Of a stretch of DNA of 64,000 nt, positions 16,600 to 25,328 are shown piece by piece (positions within the stretch are counted from its first letter, which is position 1; each line of letters begins with the position of its first letter). This stretch comes from an uncultured Oscillospiraceae bacterium (GTDB lineage: Bacteria; Bacillota; Clostridia; Oscillospirales; Oscillospiraceae): the NCBI GenBank assembly GCA_947627735.1, contig CANQXG010000007.1:1-64000 (forward strand). The letters run 5' to 3'. The notes beneath the pieces were generated by a model. The model did not search any database. It was not told where the DNA came from and was given only the letters and a program-made list of their open reading frames with translations. The position numbers and the translations under genes are program-made.

Positions 16600-18372
16600 T
16601 CAGTCCGCCCGGGCGTAGTTCTTATACTGCCAGGTCCCTCTCTGGCCGTAGCGGATCTGATAGCCGTTCAGGCCGGTCTCATTGGTGAAGTTGGGGTCGA
16701 ACACGTACAGCTGCCCGTCCAGGATGATCTCGGTCCAGCCGTGGTCAGCGCCTATGGCGGACCAGCGGCTGCCCACATGGCCCTCCACGAAGTATACCTC
16801 ATAGCCCAGCAGCCGTGCCATCTGGTAGAAGGTGCTGGCCATGACGTAGCAGTTGCCGGTCTTCCTGGTGAAACCGTAGTTGGCGTAGAAATCGGAGTGG
16901 ATGGACCCCTTGGTGGCCCGCAGGTACCGGTTGGAGTAGGGCAGGGACTTGGACCAGTTGAAGGCCGCCCGCAGGTTCCAGCCCACCTTGTTCAGCACCT
17001 CGATGGCCTGGGCGCTGGTGGCGGTGAGATAGCCCTCGATGACGCCGTTTTCATCCACATGGAAGGTCTTGCCCAGAAGCTGCCTGTCCTCGTTGGTGAC
17101 CAGGAATCCGTCGGCATCCAGCAGGTACATATCCCCCTCCCAGTACTGGGGTCCCGTGGCCATGACGCCGCTGGATTTGAAAAACCGCGTCGCGCCCTCC
17201 ACGCTCTGCCAGCCGGTGAGCATGGCGCCGCCGTTGGCCGGGTCCAGGTAATAGGTCGCGCCGTTTATGTATCTGAGGCCGGTCTCCACCGCGCCGGTGT
17301 CGTCGGCGTGATACCAGGTCCCGCCGATCTGCAGCCATCCGGTGCGCACGGCGCCGAAGGTGCCGTCGTGACTGTCACTGAAATAATAGGTCTTCCCGTC
17401 CAGCACCTGGGTGCCGGAGAGCATCTTCCCGTCCGCGCCCATGTAGAAAAGGCGCTTTCCGTCGGAGTACCAGCCAAAGACCTGCCTGCCCGCGCTGTCG
17501 AAGCAGTACCAGTCCCCGCCGTCGTACAACCACCCGGTGTGCGCGGCGCCGAAGGTGCCGTCGTGGCTCTCATTGAGATAATAGGTCTCCCCGTCCAGCA
17601 CCTGGACACCGGAGAGCATTTTGCCCTCGGCGTCCATATAGAAGAGGTGCCTGCCGTCATTGTACCAGCCGGTGACCATGGCGCCGCTGCCGTTGAAGCA
17701 GTACCACGCCCCGTCCTGATACAGCCACCCGGTGTGCATGGCCCCGTCCGGCTCCAGGTAGTAGCGCGCGCCGCCCTCGTCCAGCCAGCCGGTGGCCATG
17801 GCCCCCGCGGCTGTCGGATCCAGATAGTACCACTTCCCGGCCACCCACTGCCAGCCGGTGACCTGCGCGCCGCTGTTTTTGAACCAATACCACGCCCCGT
17901 CCAGCTTCTGCCAGCCGGTGCGCATGGCGCCTGTGGCGTCCAGGTAATACCGCGCGCCGCCCAGGTCCTGCCAGCCGGTGAGGTAACCGCCCTTGCCGTC
18001 GCCGTAATACCAGACGCCCTTTTTCTTCACCCAGCCCGCCTGCAGGCTGTCCGCCGGCTCCTCGCCGTCCTGAGCGGCCTCGCCGTCCTCCGCCGGCTCG
18101 GCAGGCTCCTCCTCCGGATCGGACTGTTCCGGCTCGACAGGCGCCTCCGGTTCCTCAGAAGCCTCCGGCTCCGCCGGGACCTCCGCCGTTTCATCCTCCT
18201 CCGGCTCCGCCGGCTCGTCGGGCGTTTCCGCCTCATCCCCCGGCAGGGCCAAACTGTCGGTCGATACGCTCCCCTCCGGCTCCACCGGCTCTTCCGGCGC
18301 CCCGCTCACGGGGATGCTCAGGCCCGTGGCCATCAGCGCCGCCAGGAGGAAACTCAACAACCGTCTCATCAT
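16600..18372 (-). CDS. Cell-wall-binding repeat protein with transglutaminase-like domain
   Basis: This secreted protein of 590 residues begins with a signal peptide (MRRLLSFLLAALMATGLSIP). An acidic Glu/Pro/Ala linker follows (residues about 25-115). Then come roughly fifteen glucan/choline-binding-type repeats with the pattern GWxxxGGxWYYxDxxGxMxTGW. The C-terminal 130 residues are a transglutaminase/protease-like fold: Cys in TGNCYVMAS, His in GADHGWTEI and Asp in YVFDPNFTNE form the expected triad. The start at 18372 is chosen over the far-upstream ORF start because the signal peptide begins there. It may modify or cross-link wall polymers or proteins. Its promoter contains a ten-G spacer tract, a likely phase switch. 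Confidence 0.85.
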   Translation of the reverse strand: MMRRLLSFLLAALMATGLSIPVSGAPEEPVEPEGSVSTDSLALPGDEAETPDEPAEPEEDETAEVPAEPEASEEPEAPVEPEQSDPEEEPAEPAEDGEAAQDGEEPADSLQAGWVKKKGVWYYGDGKGGYLTGWQDLGGARYYLDATGAMRTGWQKLDGAWYWFKNSGAQVTGWQWVAGKWYYLDPTAAGAMATGWLDEGGARYYLEPDGAMHTGWLYQDGAWYCFNGSGAMVTGWYNDGRHLFYMDAEGKMLSGVQVLDGETYYLNESHDGTFGAAHTGWLYDGGDWYCFDSAGRQVFGWYSDGKRLFYMGADGKMLSGTQVLDGKTYYFSDSHDGTFGAVRTGWLQIGGTWYHADDTGAVETGLRYINGATYYLDPANGGAMLTGWQSVEGATRFFKSSGVMATGPQYWEGDMYLLDADGFLVTNEDRQLLGKTFHVDENGVIEGYLTATSAQAIEVLNKVGWNLRAAFNWSKSLPYSNRYLRATKGSIHSDFYANYGFTRKTGNCYVMASTFYQMARLLGYEVYFVEGHVGSRWSAIGADHGWTEIILDGQLYVFDPNFTNETGLNGYQIRYGQRGTWQYKNYARAD

Positions 18373-18444
18373 TTTTCCGCTACCTTCTTCCGCTTCCGCG
18401 CCCCCAAACAGGCGCATACAATATTCGTGAAACAAACCTAAAAA

Positions 18445-18474
18445 ATTATAATACCCCCCCCCCGGGTATTGCAA
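18445..18474 (-). promoter_or_regulatory. Promoter with a G10 tract in its spacer
   Basis: Reading leftward, TTGCAA (18474-18469) and TATAAT (18450-18445) are 18 bp apart, and ten consecutive G fill most of the spacer. Slippage changing the run by one base would move the spacing to 17 or 19 bp. This is the layout of known phase-variable promoters such as Neisseria porA. It drives the cell-wall-binding protein and probably the two genes behind it. Confidence 0.7.
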
Positions 18475-18546
18475 GCAGATGGGCAAAAATGTAAACAAAA
18501 TGTAATCCCGGCGCCCCCTGCCGGCCCTGTCTAAGGCCCCCGCCGA

Positions 18547-18575
18547 TTGACAATCCCGCCGGGGTGTGGTATCAT
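18547..18575 (+). promoter_or_regulatory. Sigma-A promoter of the small gene at 18600
   Basis: TTGACA (18547-18552) and TATCAT (18570-18575) are 17 bp apart, about 25 bp before the start codon. Confidence 0.7.
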
Positions 18576-18599
18576 GCACTTGCCCGGGAGGTGGACGCC

Positions 18600-18803
18600 A
18601 TGGCTTCTTACAACACCCAACGGCGCATCCTGCGGGACGCGCGGAAGATCGTCCGCGGGGAGATGGTGGCGGACTTCGTCAACGACCCCAAGCAGTTCTT
18701 CCACCGCCGCCGGGTGGGCTATTACAGCGACCGGCTGGCCTATGCCGCCCGCTGGCTCATCAACGACGAGCAGCAGCAGATCGACGAGTATTATGGCCGC
18801 TGA
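18600..18803 (+). CDS. Small basic hypothetical protein
   Basis: This 67-residue soluble protein is rich in Arg, Asp and Tyr (RRILRDARKIVRGEMVADFV, YYSDRLAYAARW) and has no signal or membrane segment. It looks predominantly helical. I chose the ATG at 18600 because GGGAGG precedes it; the ORF track starts 12 codons earlier. A consensus promoter and a downstream terminator make it a free-standing gene. I do not recognise the family. Confidence 0.7.
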   Translation: MASYNTQRRILRDARKIVRGEMVADFVNDPKQFFHRRRVGYYSDRLAYAARWLINDEQQQIDEYYGR

Positions 18804-18814
18804 CCGGCGGCGCA

Positions 18815-18847
18815 AGACGGACGAGGACACATCTTCGTCCGTCTTTT
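18815..18847 (+). terminator. Terminator after the small gene
   Basis: The stem AGACGGACGA / TCGTCCGTCT is followed by TTTT, ahead of the first FAD enzyme gene. Confidence 0.65.
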
Positions 18848-18873
18848 GATACCTTCCCCCAAAGGAGGACACG

Positions 18874-20106
18874 ATGGACATCGCCATCATCGGCGGCGGC
18901 GCGGCGGGCCTGGCGGCGGCGCTGGCCGCCCGGGAGAGCCTGGACAACGCCGTCACCGTATTCGAGCGGCAGAACCGGGTGGGCAGAAAGCTGCTGGCCA
19001 CAGGCAATGGCCGGTGCAATCTGACCAACCTGAACGCCTCGCCGGAGAATTATCACGGCCATGACCCGGACTTCGCCGGGCCGGCCCTGTACCGCTTCGG
19101 CCCGGAGCGGACGCTGGAGTGGTTCCGCTCCCTGGGGCTTATCACCCGCGCGGAACCCTCCGGGCGGGTCTACCCCCTGTCGGACACGGCGGGGAGCGTG
19201 GTGGACGTGCTGCGCCTGGCCCTGGAGGCCCGGGGCGGCGCGGTGCAGTGCGCCCTGCCCATCGCCCGGGCGGAGAAGCGCGGGGAGAAGTTCCATCTCA
19301 CCGGCCCCCTGGGCGAGAGCTTCACCGCGGACAGGCTGATCGTGGCCTGCGGCGGCGCCGCCGGGGCGCGGGTGGGGGGCGTCCGCTCCGGCTACGACAT
19401 CCTCCGCTCCTTCGGCCACGGCTGCACGGACCTGCGCCCGGCCCTGGTACAGCTGAAGACGGACAACACCTGGACCCGGGCCATGAAGGGCGTGCGCACC
19501 CAGGCGTCTGTGACCCTGGAGCGGGACGGGACCGTCCTGGCCCGGTCCGCCGGGGAGGTGCAGTTCGCCGACTACGGCGTCACCGGCCCGGCCATTTACG
19601 ACGTCTCCCGCGCCGCCTCCCTCCAGGGGGAGGGCGCGGTGATATGGCTGCGGCTGCTGCCGGAGCTGGATAAAGTTGACATAATTGAATATATGAAGAA
19701 CAAACGGGACAGTTTTTCCAATAACAAAGCGGAAAATCTCCTGAGCGGTATTTTACATAATTCCATCGCCCGGACGGTCCTCCGCCGGGCGCTGATCCCC
19801 CTGGAGGCCCGGCTGTGGGCGCTGTCGGACGGGGCGCTGGAGCAGATCGCGGACGCCCTGTGCCGGTTCTCCCTGCCCCTGACCGGCACATTGGGCTTCG
19901 ACGACGCCCAGGTCACCGCCGGGGGCACGGAAACCGCCGGCTTCGATGCGGAAACGCTGGAAAGCCGCCTTGTCCCGGGGCTGTACGCCTGCGGCGAGGT
20001 GCTGGACGTGGACGGGGACTGCGGCGGGTATAACCTCCAATGGGCCTGGGCCAGCGGCCGTCTGGCGGGCCTGGCCGCCGGCGGGCTGCTGGAGGCGGAG
20101 ATATGA
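18874..20106 (+). CDS. HI0933-family FAD-dependent oxidoreductase (YhiN/BaiN-like)
   Basis: This 410-residue flavoprotein has an N-terminal FAD-binding Rossmann motif (IAIIGGGAAGLAAALAA, residues 3-19) followed by the family stretch VGRKLLATGNGRCNLTN. A second FAD contact is near the C-terminus (LYACGEVLDVDGDCGGYNLQ, then WAWASGR). The family includes YhiN and BaiN, the latter reported to be a flavoprotein able to reduce bile-acid intermediates in Clostridium scindens. Nothing here shows that substrate, and no other bai gene is nearby. AAAGGAGG precedes the ATG. It overlaps the next FAD enzyme by four bases (ATGA), so the two are co-translated. Confidence 0.88.
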   Translation: MDIAIIGGGAAGLAAALAARESLDNAVTVFERQNRVGRKLLATGNGRCNLTNLNASPENYHGHDPDFAGPALYRFGPERTLEWFRSLGLITRAEPSGRVYPLSDTAGSVVDVLRLALEARGGAVQCALPIARAEKRGEKFHLTGPLGESFTADRLIVACGGAAGARVGGVRSGYDILRSFGHGCTDLRPALVQLKTDNTWTRAMKGVRTQASVTLERDGTVLARSAGEVQFADYGVTGPAIYDVSRAASLQGEGAVIWLRLLPELDKVDIIEYMKNKRDSFSNNKAENLLSGILHNSIARTVLRRALIPLEARLWALSDGALEQIADALCRFSLPLTGTLGFDDAQVTAGGTETAGFDAETLESRLVPGLYACGEVLDVDGDCGGYNLQWAWASGRLAGLAAGGLLEAEI

Positions 20107-21671
20107 TCCGGCTGCGGAACGTGGCCCTGGCCCTGGACGAGCCGGAGAGCCTGCTGGCGGAAAAGGCGGAGCGGACCCTGGGCTGCCCGGTGAGGCAGGT
20201 GACTCTGGCCCGGAAGGCGGTGGACGCCCGGCGCAAGGCGGACGTGCACTTCGTCTGCACCCTGGACCTGACTGTGGCCGACGAGGCAGCCGCCCTTGCC
20301 AGGTGCCCGGACGCCTCCCCCGCCCCGGCCAGCGATTACGCCCCGCCCACGGCGGCGGCCCTGCCGGCGGAGCAGCCTGTGGTGGTGGGCTTCGGCCCGG
20401 CGGGGATGTTCGCGGCCCTGGCCCTGGCCATGGCGGGGCTGCGGCCCCTGGTGCTGGAGCGGGGCGAGGACGCCGCCCGCCGCACGGAAAAAGTGGCTCG
20501 GCTGCGCCGGGAGGGCGTGCTGGACCCGGAGAGCAACATCCAGTTCGGCGAGGGCGGCGCCGGGGCCTTCTCCGACGGAAAGCTGTCCACCGGCGTGAAG
20601 GACCGGCGCATCCCCTGGGTCCTCCGCCAGCTGGTGGATGCCGGCGCGCCAGCGGACATCCTGACCGACGCCAAGCCCCACATCGGCACGGACCTGCTGC
20701 CCGGCGTGTGCGCGGCCCTGCGCCGGCGCATCGAGGCCCTGGGCGGCGAGGTGCGCTTTTCCACCCGCCTTGATGCCCTGGAAAGCCGGGGCGGACGGCT
20801 GACCGCCGCCGTCACCGCCGCCGGGGAGCGCATCCCCTGCCCGGCGCTGATCCTGGCCTGCGGCCACAGTGCACGGGACACCTTTGAAATGTTATGTAAA
20901 CTTATCCCCATGGCCCCCAAGCCCTTCGCCATGGGTGTGCGCATCGAGCATCTGCAGTCGGACACCGACGCGGCCCAGTACGGCCCCTTCGCCGGCCACC
21001 CGGCCCTGCCCCCTGCGGACTACGCCCTGGCCTGTCAGCTGCCCGATGGGCGGCGGTGCTACACCTTCTGCATGTGCCCCGGAGGCGAGGTGGTCCCCGC
21101 CGCCAGCGAGCCGGGGATGGTGTGCACCAACGGCGCCAGCCCCTATAAAAGAAATTATGTAAACTCCAATGCCGCCCTCCTGGCGGCCCTCTCCCCGGAG
21201 GACTTCCCCCATCCCGGCCCCCTGGGGGGCGTGGCATGGCAGCGGGAGCTGGAGCGCCGGGCCTATGAGATCGCCGGCGGCGGGTACCGCGCCCCGGTGC
21301 AGACCGTGGGCAGCTTCCTCCGGGGCGGGGCCTCCCGGTTTGGCCGGGTGCGCCCGTCCTACGGTCCCGAGGTGACGGCCGTGGACCTGCGCGACATCCT
21401 CCCGCCTGTCATCGCCGACACCCTGGCGGGGGCGCTGCCCCTGTTCGACAGGAAGCTGAAGGGCTTCGCCGCCCCCGACGGGGTGCTCACCGGCCCGGAG
21501 ACCCGCTCCTCCAGCCCGGTGCGGATGCTGCGCACGGACGCTCTCCAATCCCCCGCCCTGTCGGGGCTGTACCCCTGCGGGGAGGGCGCCGGCTGGGCCG
21601 GCGGCATCATGTCCGCCGCCGTGGACGGCCTTAAATGCGCCGAGGCGCTGATCGCCTCCCTCTCCCCCTGA
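20103..21671 (+). CDS. FAD-dependent dehydrogenase-like protein (COG2509 type)
   Basis: This 522-residue protein combines an N-terminal domain of about 90 residues with a two-dinucleotide flavoprotein core. The FAD motif is VVVGFGPAGMFAALALA near residue 97, followed by ESNIQFGEGGAGAFSDGKL, diagnostic of the COG2509 group of uncharacterised dehydrogenases. A C-terminal GLYPCGEGAGWAGGIMSAAVDG closes the FAD site. The ATG at 20103 overlaps the preceding stop; the ORF-track start is an in-frame codon inside the previous gene. Pairing with the HI0933-type enzyme is common in Clostridia. The substrate is unknown. Confidence 0.88.
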   Translation: MIRLRNVALALDEPESLLAEKAERTLGCPVRQVTLARKAVDARRKADVHFVCTLDLTVADEAAALARCPDASPAPASDYAPPTAAALPAEQPVVVGFGPAGMFAALALAMAGLRPLVLERGEDAARRTEKVARLRREGVLDPESNIQFGEGGAGAFSDGKLSTGVKDRRIPWVLRQLVDAGAPADILTDAKPHIGTDLLPGVCAALRRRIEALGGEVRFSTRLDALESRGGRLTAAVTAAGERIPCPALILACGHSARDTFEMLCKLIPMAPKPFAMGVRIEHLQSDTDAAQYGPFAGHPALPPADYALACQLPDGRRCYTFCMCPGGEVVPAASEPGMVCTNGASPYKRNYVNSNAALLAALSPEDFPHPGPLGGVAWQRELERRAYEIAGGGYRAPVQTVGSFLRGGASRFGRVRPSYGPEVTAVDLRDILPPVIADTLAGALPLFDRKLKGFAAPDGVLTGPETRSSSPVRMLRTDALQSPALSGLYPCGEGAGWAGGIMSAAVDGLKCAEALIASLSP

Positions 21672-21699
21672 CACAGCGGCCGGTCCCCTTCAAAATACA

Positions 21700-21745
21700 A
21701 CAGCGCAGCCATCATTTTACTTAATGGCTGCGCTGTTTTTCTCTT
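21700..21745. terminator. Terminator between FAD enzyme and TM2 gene
   Basis: ACAGCGCAGCCAT / ATGGCTGCGCTGT forms a 13-bp stem with an 11-nt loop followed by TTTTCTCTTTTT, between convergent genes. Confidence 0.8.
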
Positions 21746-21753
21746 TTTCGATA

Positions 21754-22146
21754 TCAAACGTAGTAGGGATTGGGCTTGCACAGCAGTACGATGAGATCGA
21801 CTAACACGCCCACTCCAAAAAGGCCCATCGTAAATAGGTACAGGATACCCATCCCGACCTTCCCCTCATAGAATTTGTGCGCCCCAATGAAGCCCAAAAA
21901 CAGGCAGAGCAGGAACGCCACCCACTTGTTTTTGGGATTGCCGCCTCTTCCGCCGGCGTTGACGTTCGTGTTGATATTGGAATTTGTGTTGCTGTTATTT
22001 ATCACCACGCTTGGCTGTGCGGCCTCGCTCTTAACAGCCTCCACCTGCCTTCCGCACACGGTACAGATGACCGCGTCCTCCGGTATCTTTGCCCCGCAAT
22101 GCCGGCAAAACTTCATCTTTTCTTGTTCCTTTACTTCCTGATCCAT
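21754..22146 (-). CDS. Zinc-ribbon and TM2 domain membrane protein
   Basis: This 130-residue protein has an N-terminal double-Cys zinc ribbon ([20 protein letters not shown]). A low-complexity Asn/Thr/Val linker ([20 protein letters not shown]) leads to a C-terminal TM2 domain of two helices with the family [20 protein letters not shown] motif. TM2 proteins are common in Firmicutes and their role is unclear. The ATG at 22146 is chosen because GGAGGG precedes it; the ORF track starts 10 codons earlier. It is divergent from the XRE regulator, which may control it from the shared intergenic region. Confidence 0.85.
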   Translation of the reverse strand: MDQEVKEQEKMKFCRHCGAKIPEDAVICTVCGRQVEAVKSEAAQPSVVINNSNTNSNINTNVNAGGRGGNPKNKWVAFLLCLFLGFIGAHKFYEGKVGMGILYLFTMGLFGVGVLVDLIVLLCKPNPYYV

Positions 22147-22187
22147 TTTTCTTCCCTCCAGCCTTGTTATGGCCATATAACTCTAAC

Positions 22188-22221
22188 ACATAAGTATTCA
22201 TTTGTCAACATATGTGTTCAT
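22188..22221. promoter_or_regulatory. Tandem operator candidates between TM2 and XRE genes
   Basis: Two copies of ACATAWGTRTTCAT start 20 bp apart (22188-22201 and 22208-22221). The outer AACACATA (22185) and TATGTGTT (22211) also form an inverted repeat. Two-turn spacing beside a divergently transcribed XRE gene is what autoregulatory operators look like. Confidence 0.4.
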
Positions 22222-22264
22222 AGCACGCCGCTGTGGGCCATAGAATGTCCATAGGGGTGTGACT

Positions 22265-22504
22265 ATGTATATTCCAATGCTCGACCCTGTGGCCGTAGGA
22301 AGGGTCATTGCCTATTATAGGCAGCGAAGCGGCGTATCCCAGGAAGTCCTGAGCGGGCTGGCGGACATCGGGCGCAGCCATTTGAGCGCCATCGAGCGCG
22401 GCGAGCGAAAGCCGACACTGGAAACATTTTACAGGATATGCACGGCGCTGGACGTGAAGATGAGCGTCGTCATCGCGACGCTGGAAGAGGAGCTGGAAAA
22501 ATAA
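22265..22504 (+). CDS. XRE-family helix-turn-helix regulator
   Basis: This protein of about 79 residues is essentially one HTH_3 domain: VGRVIAYYRQRSGVSQEVLS is helices 1-2, and the recognition helix lies in DIGRSHLSAIERGER, followed by KPTLETFYRICTALDV. It should bind DNA as a dimer. The ATG at 22265 has AGGGG 7 nt upstream; a GTG two codons earlier is an alternative. It is divergent from the TM2 protein and the direct repeats between them are plausible operators. The short C-terminal helix ends EEELEK, with no sensor domain. Confidence 0.85.
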   Translation: MYIPMLDPVAVGRVIAYYRQRSGVSQEVLSGLADIGRSHLSAIERGERKPTLETFYRICTALDVKMSVVIATLEEELEK

Positions 22505-22507
22505 AGA

Positions 22508-22533
22508 GGGACGCGGAGCGATCCGCGTCCCTT
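22508..22533. terminator. Terminator between XRE gene and pnp
   Basis: GGGACGCGGA-gcga-TCCGCGTCCC is a perfect 10-bp stem between convergent genes; the T-run is short. Confidence 0.6.
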
Positions 22534-22552
22534 CCACATATGCGCTTGTTAT

Positions 22553-24697
22553 TTACTCGTCGCCCCGGTCGATGGGCAGGCCGGCCTGCTGGCGCTCCTT
22601 GATGGCGTCCTTGCGGCTCAGGTTGACCCGGCCCCGGTCGTCGATCTCGGTGACCTTGACCCAGGTCCAGTCGCCCACATTGATGCAGTCCTCCACCTTC
22701 TCGGTGCGCTTGAACTCCAGGTCCTTGATGTGGACCATGCCGTCCTTGCCGGGCACCAGCTCGATGAACGCGCCGATGGGGATGATACGCACGCACTTGC
22801 CGTAGTACAGCTGCCCCACCTCGGGCACGAACACGATGTTGTCGATGGTCCTCTTGGCGGCGCGGCAGGCCTCGATGTCCTCGGAGGCGATATAGATGGT
22901 GCCGTCGTCCTCGATATCGATCTTGCAGCCGGTGTCGGCGGTGATCTTCTGGATCACCTTGCCGCCGGAGCCGATGACCTCCCGGATCTTGTCAGGATCG
23001 ATGGTCATCTTTATCATCTTCGGCGCGCTGGCGGCCAGCTCATGGCGCGGCTCGCTGATGACGGGCAGCATGATCTCGTCCAGGATCTGCACCCGGGCCT
23101 CATGGGTGATCTCCAGGGCGTTCTTGACGATCTCGTGCTTCAGGCCGTCATTCTTCAGGTCCATCTGAATGGCGGTGATGCCCTTCTTGGTGCCGGCCAC
23201 CTTGAAGTCCATCTCGCCGTGGAAGTCCTCCACGCCCTGGATGTCGATGAAGGTGGTGAAGTCGTCGCCGTCCTGGATCAGGCCGCAGCTGATGCCGGCC
23301 ACGGGGGCCTTGATGGGCACGCCGGCGGCCATCAGGCTCAGAGTGGTGCCGCAGATGGAGCCCTGGGAGGTGGAGCCGTTGGAGGACAGGACCTCGCTGA
23401 CCACGCGGATGGCGTAGGGGAACTCCTCCACGGGCGGGATGACGGCCTCCAGGGCCTTCTCCACCAGAGCGCCGTGGCCGTACTCACGGCGGGAGGTGGA
23501 GCGGCTGGCGCGGGCCTCGCCGGTGGAGTAGCTGGGCATGTTGTAGTGGTGCATGAACCGCTTCTCGTCCTCCTCCCAGATGGTATCCAGCTTCTGGGCG
23601 GCGGAGAGGGTGTTCAGGGTGGTGATGGACAGCACCTGGGTCTGGCCGCGGGTGAACAGGGCGGAGCCGTGGACCCCGGGGATCACGTCCACCTGGCTGT
23701 CCAGGGGCCGGATCTCGTTCATGGCCCGGCCGTCCACGCGCTTGCCGGCCAGCAGCCACTTCTTCACGACCTTCTTCTGCAGCTTGTAGAGGATCTCGTC
23801 CATGTAGTTCATCATGTCGGGATGCTCCTCGCCGTACTTTTCCTGCATGGCGGTGACCCACTCGTTGACCCGGGCCTCCCGGACGTTCTTGTCGTCGGTG
23901 TCCATGCAGTACTCCATGCCCTCGAACTCGTTGGCCACCAGCTTTTCGAACAGCTCGTCGTCGAAGGCGGCGTGCTCATACTCGAACTTGGGCTTGCCCA
24001 CCTCGGCCACCATCTGGTCGATCAGGTCCAGCACGCCCTGCAGCTTCTCATGGGCCTGGACGATGCCCTCGTACATCACGTCGTCGGGGATCTGGTTGGC
24101 CTCGGCCTCGATCATGACGATCTTCTTGTGGGTGGCGGCCACGGTGACGGTCATCTGGTTGACGGCCTTCTCGGCATGGGTGGGGTTGAACAGGTACTTC
24201 TCCCCGTCCCAGCCCAGCACGATGCCGGCGATGGGGCCGTTGAAGGGCACGTCGGAGATGGACACGGCGGCAGCCGCGCCGATCATGGCGGTGATCTCGG
24301 GAGAGCAGTCCCTATCCACGTTCAGCACCTCGCAGGCGATGACCACATCGTTGCGCAGGTCGGAGGGGAACAGGGGCCGCATGGGCCGGTCGATGAGCCG
24401 CCCGGCCAGCACCGCGGGCAGGGAGGGCCGGCCCTCACGGCGCATGAAGGAGCCGGGGATGCGGCCCACGGCGTAGAGCTTCTCGTTGAAGTCCACGGCA
24501 AGGGGGAAGTAATCGATGCCGTCCTTGGGACGGGCGGAGGCGGTGACGGTGCACAGCACGGTGGTGTCGCCGTACTGGGCCAGCACGGCGGCGTTGCACA
24601 GCTCCGCCATCCGGCCCACCTCCAGCTTCAGGGGCCGGCCGCAGAAGTCCATCTCCCAGCGGTGCAGGTTGTCGAATGTCTTGTGTTTGATGATCAT
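22553..24697 (-). CDS. pnp: Polynucleotide phosphorylase
   Basis: This 714-residue 3'-5' exoribonuclease phosphorolytically degrades RNA. Two RNase PH-like domains are visible (about residues 10-230 and 310-540), the second with the GSSNGSTSQ-like catalytic region SEVLSSNGSTSQGSICG. A KH domain follows with the motif REVIGSGGKVIQKI near residue 570, then an S1 RNA-binding domain (VGQLYYGKCVRIIPIGAFIE). The ATG at 24697 follows AAAGGAAG; the ORF track starts nine codons upstream. It is the second gene after rpsO in the classic rpsO-pnp arrangement, with a large hairpin between them. The C-terminus is short, as in Firmicutes. Confidence 0.96.
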   Translation of the reverse strand: MIIKHKTFDNLHRWEMDFCGRPLKLEVGRMAELCNAAVLAQYGDTTVLCTVTASARPKDGIDYFPLAVDFNEKLYAVGRIPGSFMRREGRPSLPAVLAGRLIDRPMRPLFPSDLRNDVVIACEVLNVDRDCSPEITAMIGAAAAVSISDVPFNGPIAGIVLGWDGEKYLFNPTHAEKAVNQMTVTVAATHKKIVMIEAEANQIPDDVMYEGIVQAHEKLQGVLDLIDQMVAEVGKPKFEYEHAAFDDELFEKLVANEFEGMEYCMDTDDKNVREARVNEWVTAMQEKYGEEHPDMMNYMDEILYKLQKKVVKKWLLAGKRVDGRAMNEIRPLDSQVDVIPGVHGSALFTRGQTQVLSITTLNTLSAAQKLDTIWEEDEKRFMHHYNMPSYSTGEARASRSTSRREYGHGALVEKALEAVIPPVEEFPYAIRVVSEVLSSNGSTSQGSICGTTLSLMAAGVPIKAPVAGISCGLIQDGDDFTTFIDIQGVEDFHGEMDFKVAGTKKGITAIQMDLKNDGLKHEIVKNALEITHEARVQILDEIMLPVISEPRHELAASAPKMIKMTIDPDKIREVIGSGGKVIQKITADTGCKIDIEDDGTIYIASEDIEACRAAKRTIDNIVFVPEVGQLYYGKCVRIIPIGAFIELVPGKDGMVHIKDLEFKRTEKVEDCINVGDWTWVKVTEIDDRGRVNLSRKDAIKERQQAGLPIDRGDE

Positions 24698-24764
24698 GTT
24701 TTTCTTCCTTTCGTACACATCCAAATTCTATCCAGAAAATCCGCCGAAACGGATAAACTTTTCA

Positions 24765-24806
24765 AAAAAGATCAGGAGGGACAGTATGAACTTGTCCCTC
24801 CTGAAA
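24765..24806 (-). terminator. Intergenic hairpin between rpsO and pnp
   Basis: On the minus strand AGGAGGGACA / TGTCCCTCCT with a 9-nt loop is followed by GATCTTTTTT. It may attenuate transcription into pnp or serve as an RNase III site for pnp autoregulation, as at the same position in other bacteria. Confidence 0.65.
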
Positions 24807-24838
24807 AACCTTCATACCCCTCAGTGTAAGCGGAATGC

Positions 24839-25105
24839 TTACTTACGGATGCCCAGCTTGGCGATGATGGCGCGGTAGCGCTCGATGTCGTTCTTGGCCA
24901 CGTAGTCCAGCAGACGGCGGCGCTTGCCGATCATCTTGAACAGGCCCATGCGGCTGTGATTGTCCTTCTTGTGCACCTTCAGGTGCTCGGTGAGCTGATT
25001 GATGCGCTCGGTGAGGATGGCGATCTGGACCTCCGGGGAGCCGGTGTCGCCCTCGTGAGTCTTGTTGGCCTCGATGATGTTGGTCTTCTGTTCCTTGGTG
25101 ATCAT
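24839..25105 (-). CDS. rpsO: 30S ribosomal protein S15
   Basis: This 88-residue protein binds 16S rRNA and helps assemble the platform of the small subunit. The sequence shows the whole family pattern: [40 protein letters not shown] and LLDYVAKND. The ATG at 25105 is the family start and is preceded by AAAGGAAGGGC; the ORF track extends upstream into the leader. A consensus promoter lies about 95 bp upstream and leaves a leader with a GGGGGGCTGCGCCCC hairpin that could be an S15 autoregulation site. Confidence 0.97.
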   Translation of the reverse strand: MITKEQKTNIIEANKTHEGDTGSPEVQIAILTERINQLTEHLKVHKKDNHSRMGLFKMIGKRRRLLDYVAKNDIERYRAIIAKLGIRK

Positions 25106-25197
25106 GGTTTTTGCCCTTCCTTTCGGTTTTACTATACCCTGCGCCTGAGTGGGGGGCTGCGCCCCGGACCAAGGACCGCGGGTTACCAAGCTATGGT

Positions 25198-25226
25198 ACT
25201 ATACCATACATTGCCCCGTTTGTCAA
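25198..25226 (-). promoter_or_regulatory. Sigma-A promoter of rpsO-pnp
   Basis: Leftward TTGACA (25226-25221) and TATAGT (25203-25198) are 17 bp apart. Confidence 0.75.
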
Positions 25227-25254
25227 AAATTATTTTGCCATCGCCCGCCTGCCC

Positions 25255-25283
25255 TTGCGGCGCGGGAGGCGTTGGACTATAAT
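25255..25283 (+). promoter_or_regulatory. Promoter of the small membrane protein gene
   Basis: TTGCGG (25255-25260) and TATAAT (25278-25283) are 17 bp apart and read toward the gene at 25329. Confidence 0.6.
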
Positions 25284-25328
25284 ATGCCCATAAGGCGATA
25301 AGCCGGCATCCGGACAAGGAGGTGCCCT

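Noticed and set aside
18874-20106. Bile-acid (bai) gene
   Set aside because: HI0933-family similarity includes BaiN, but no other bai genes are near and the family is widespread with other or unknown roles.
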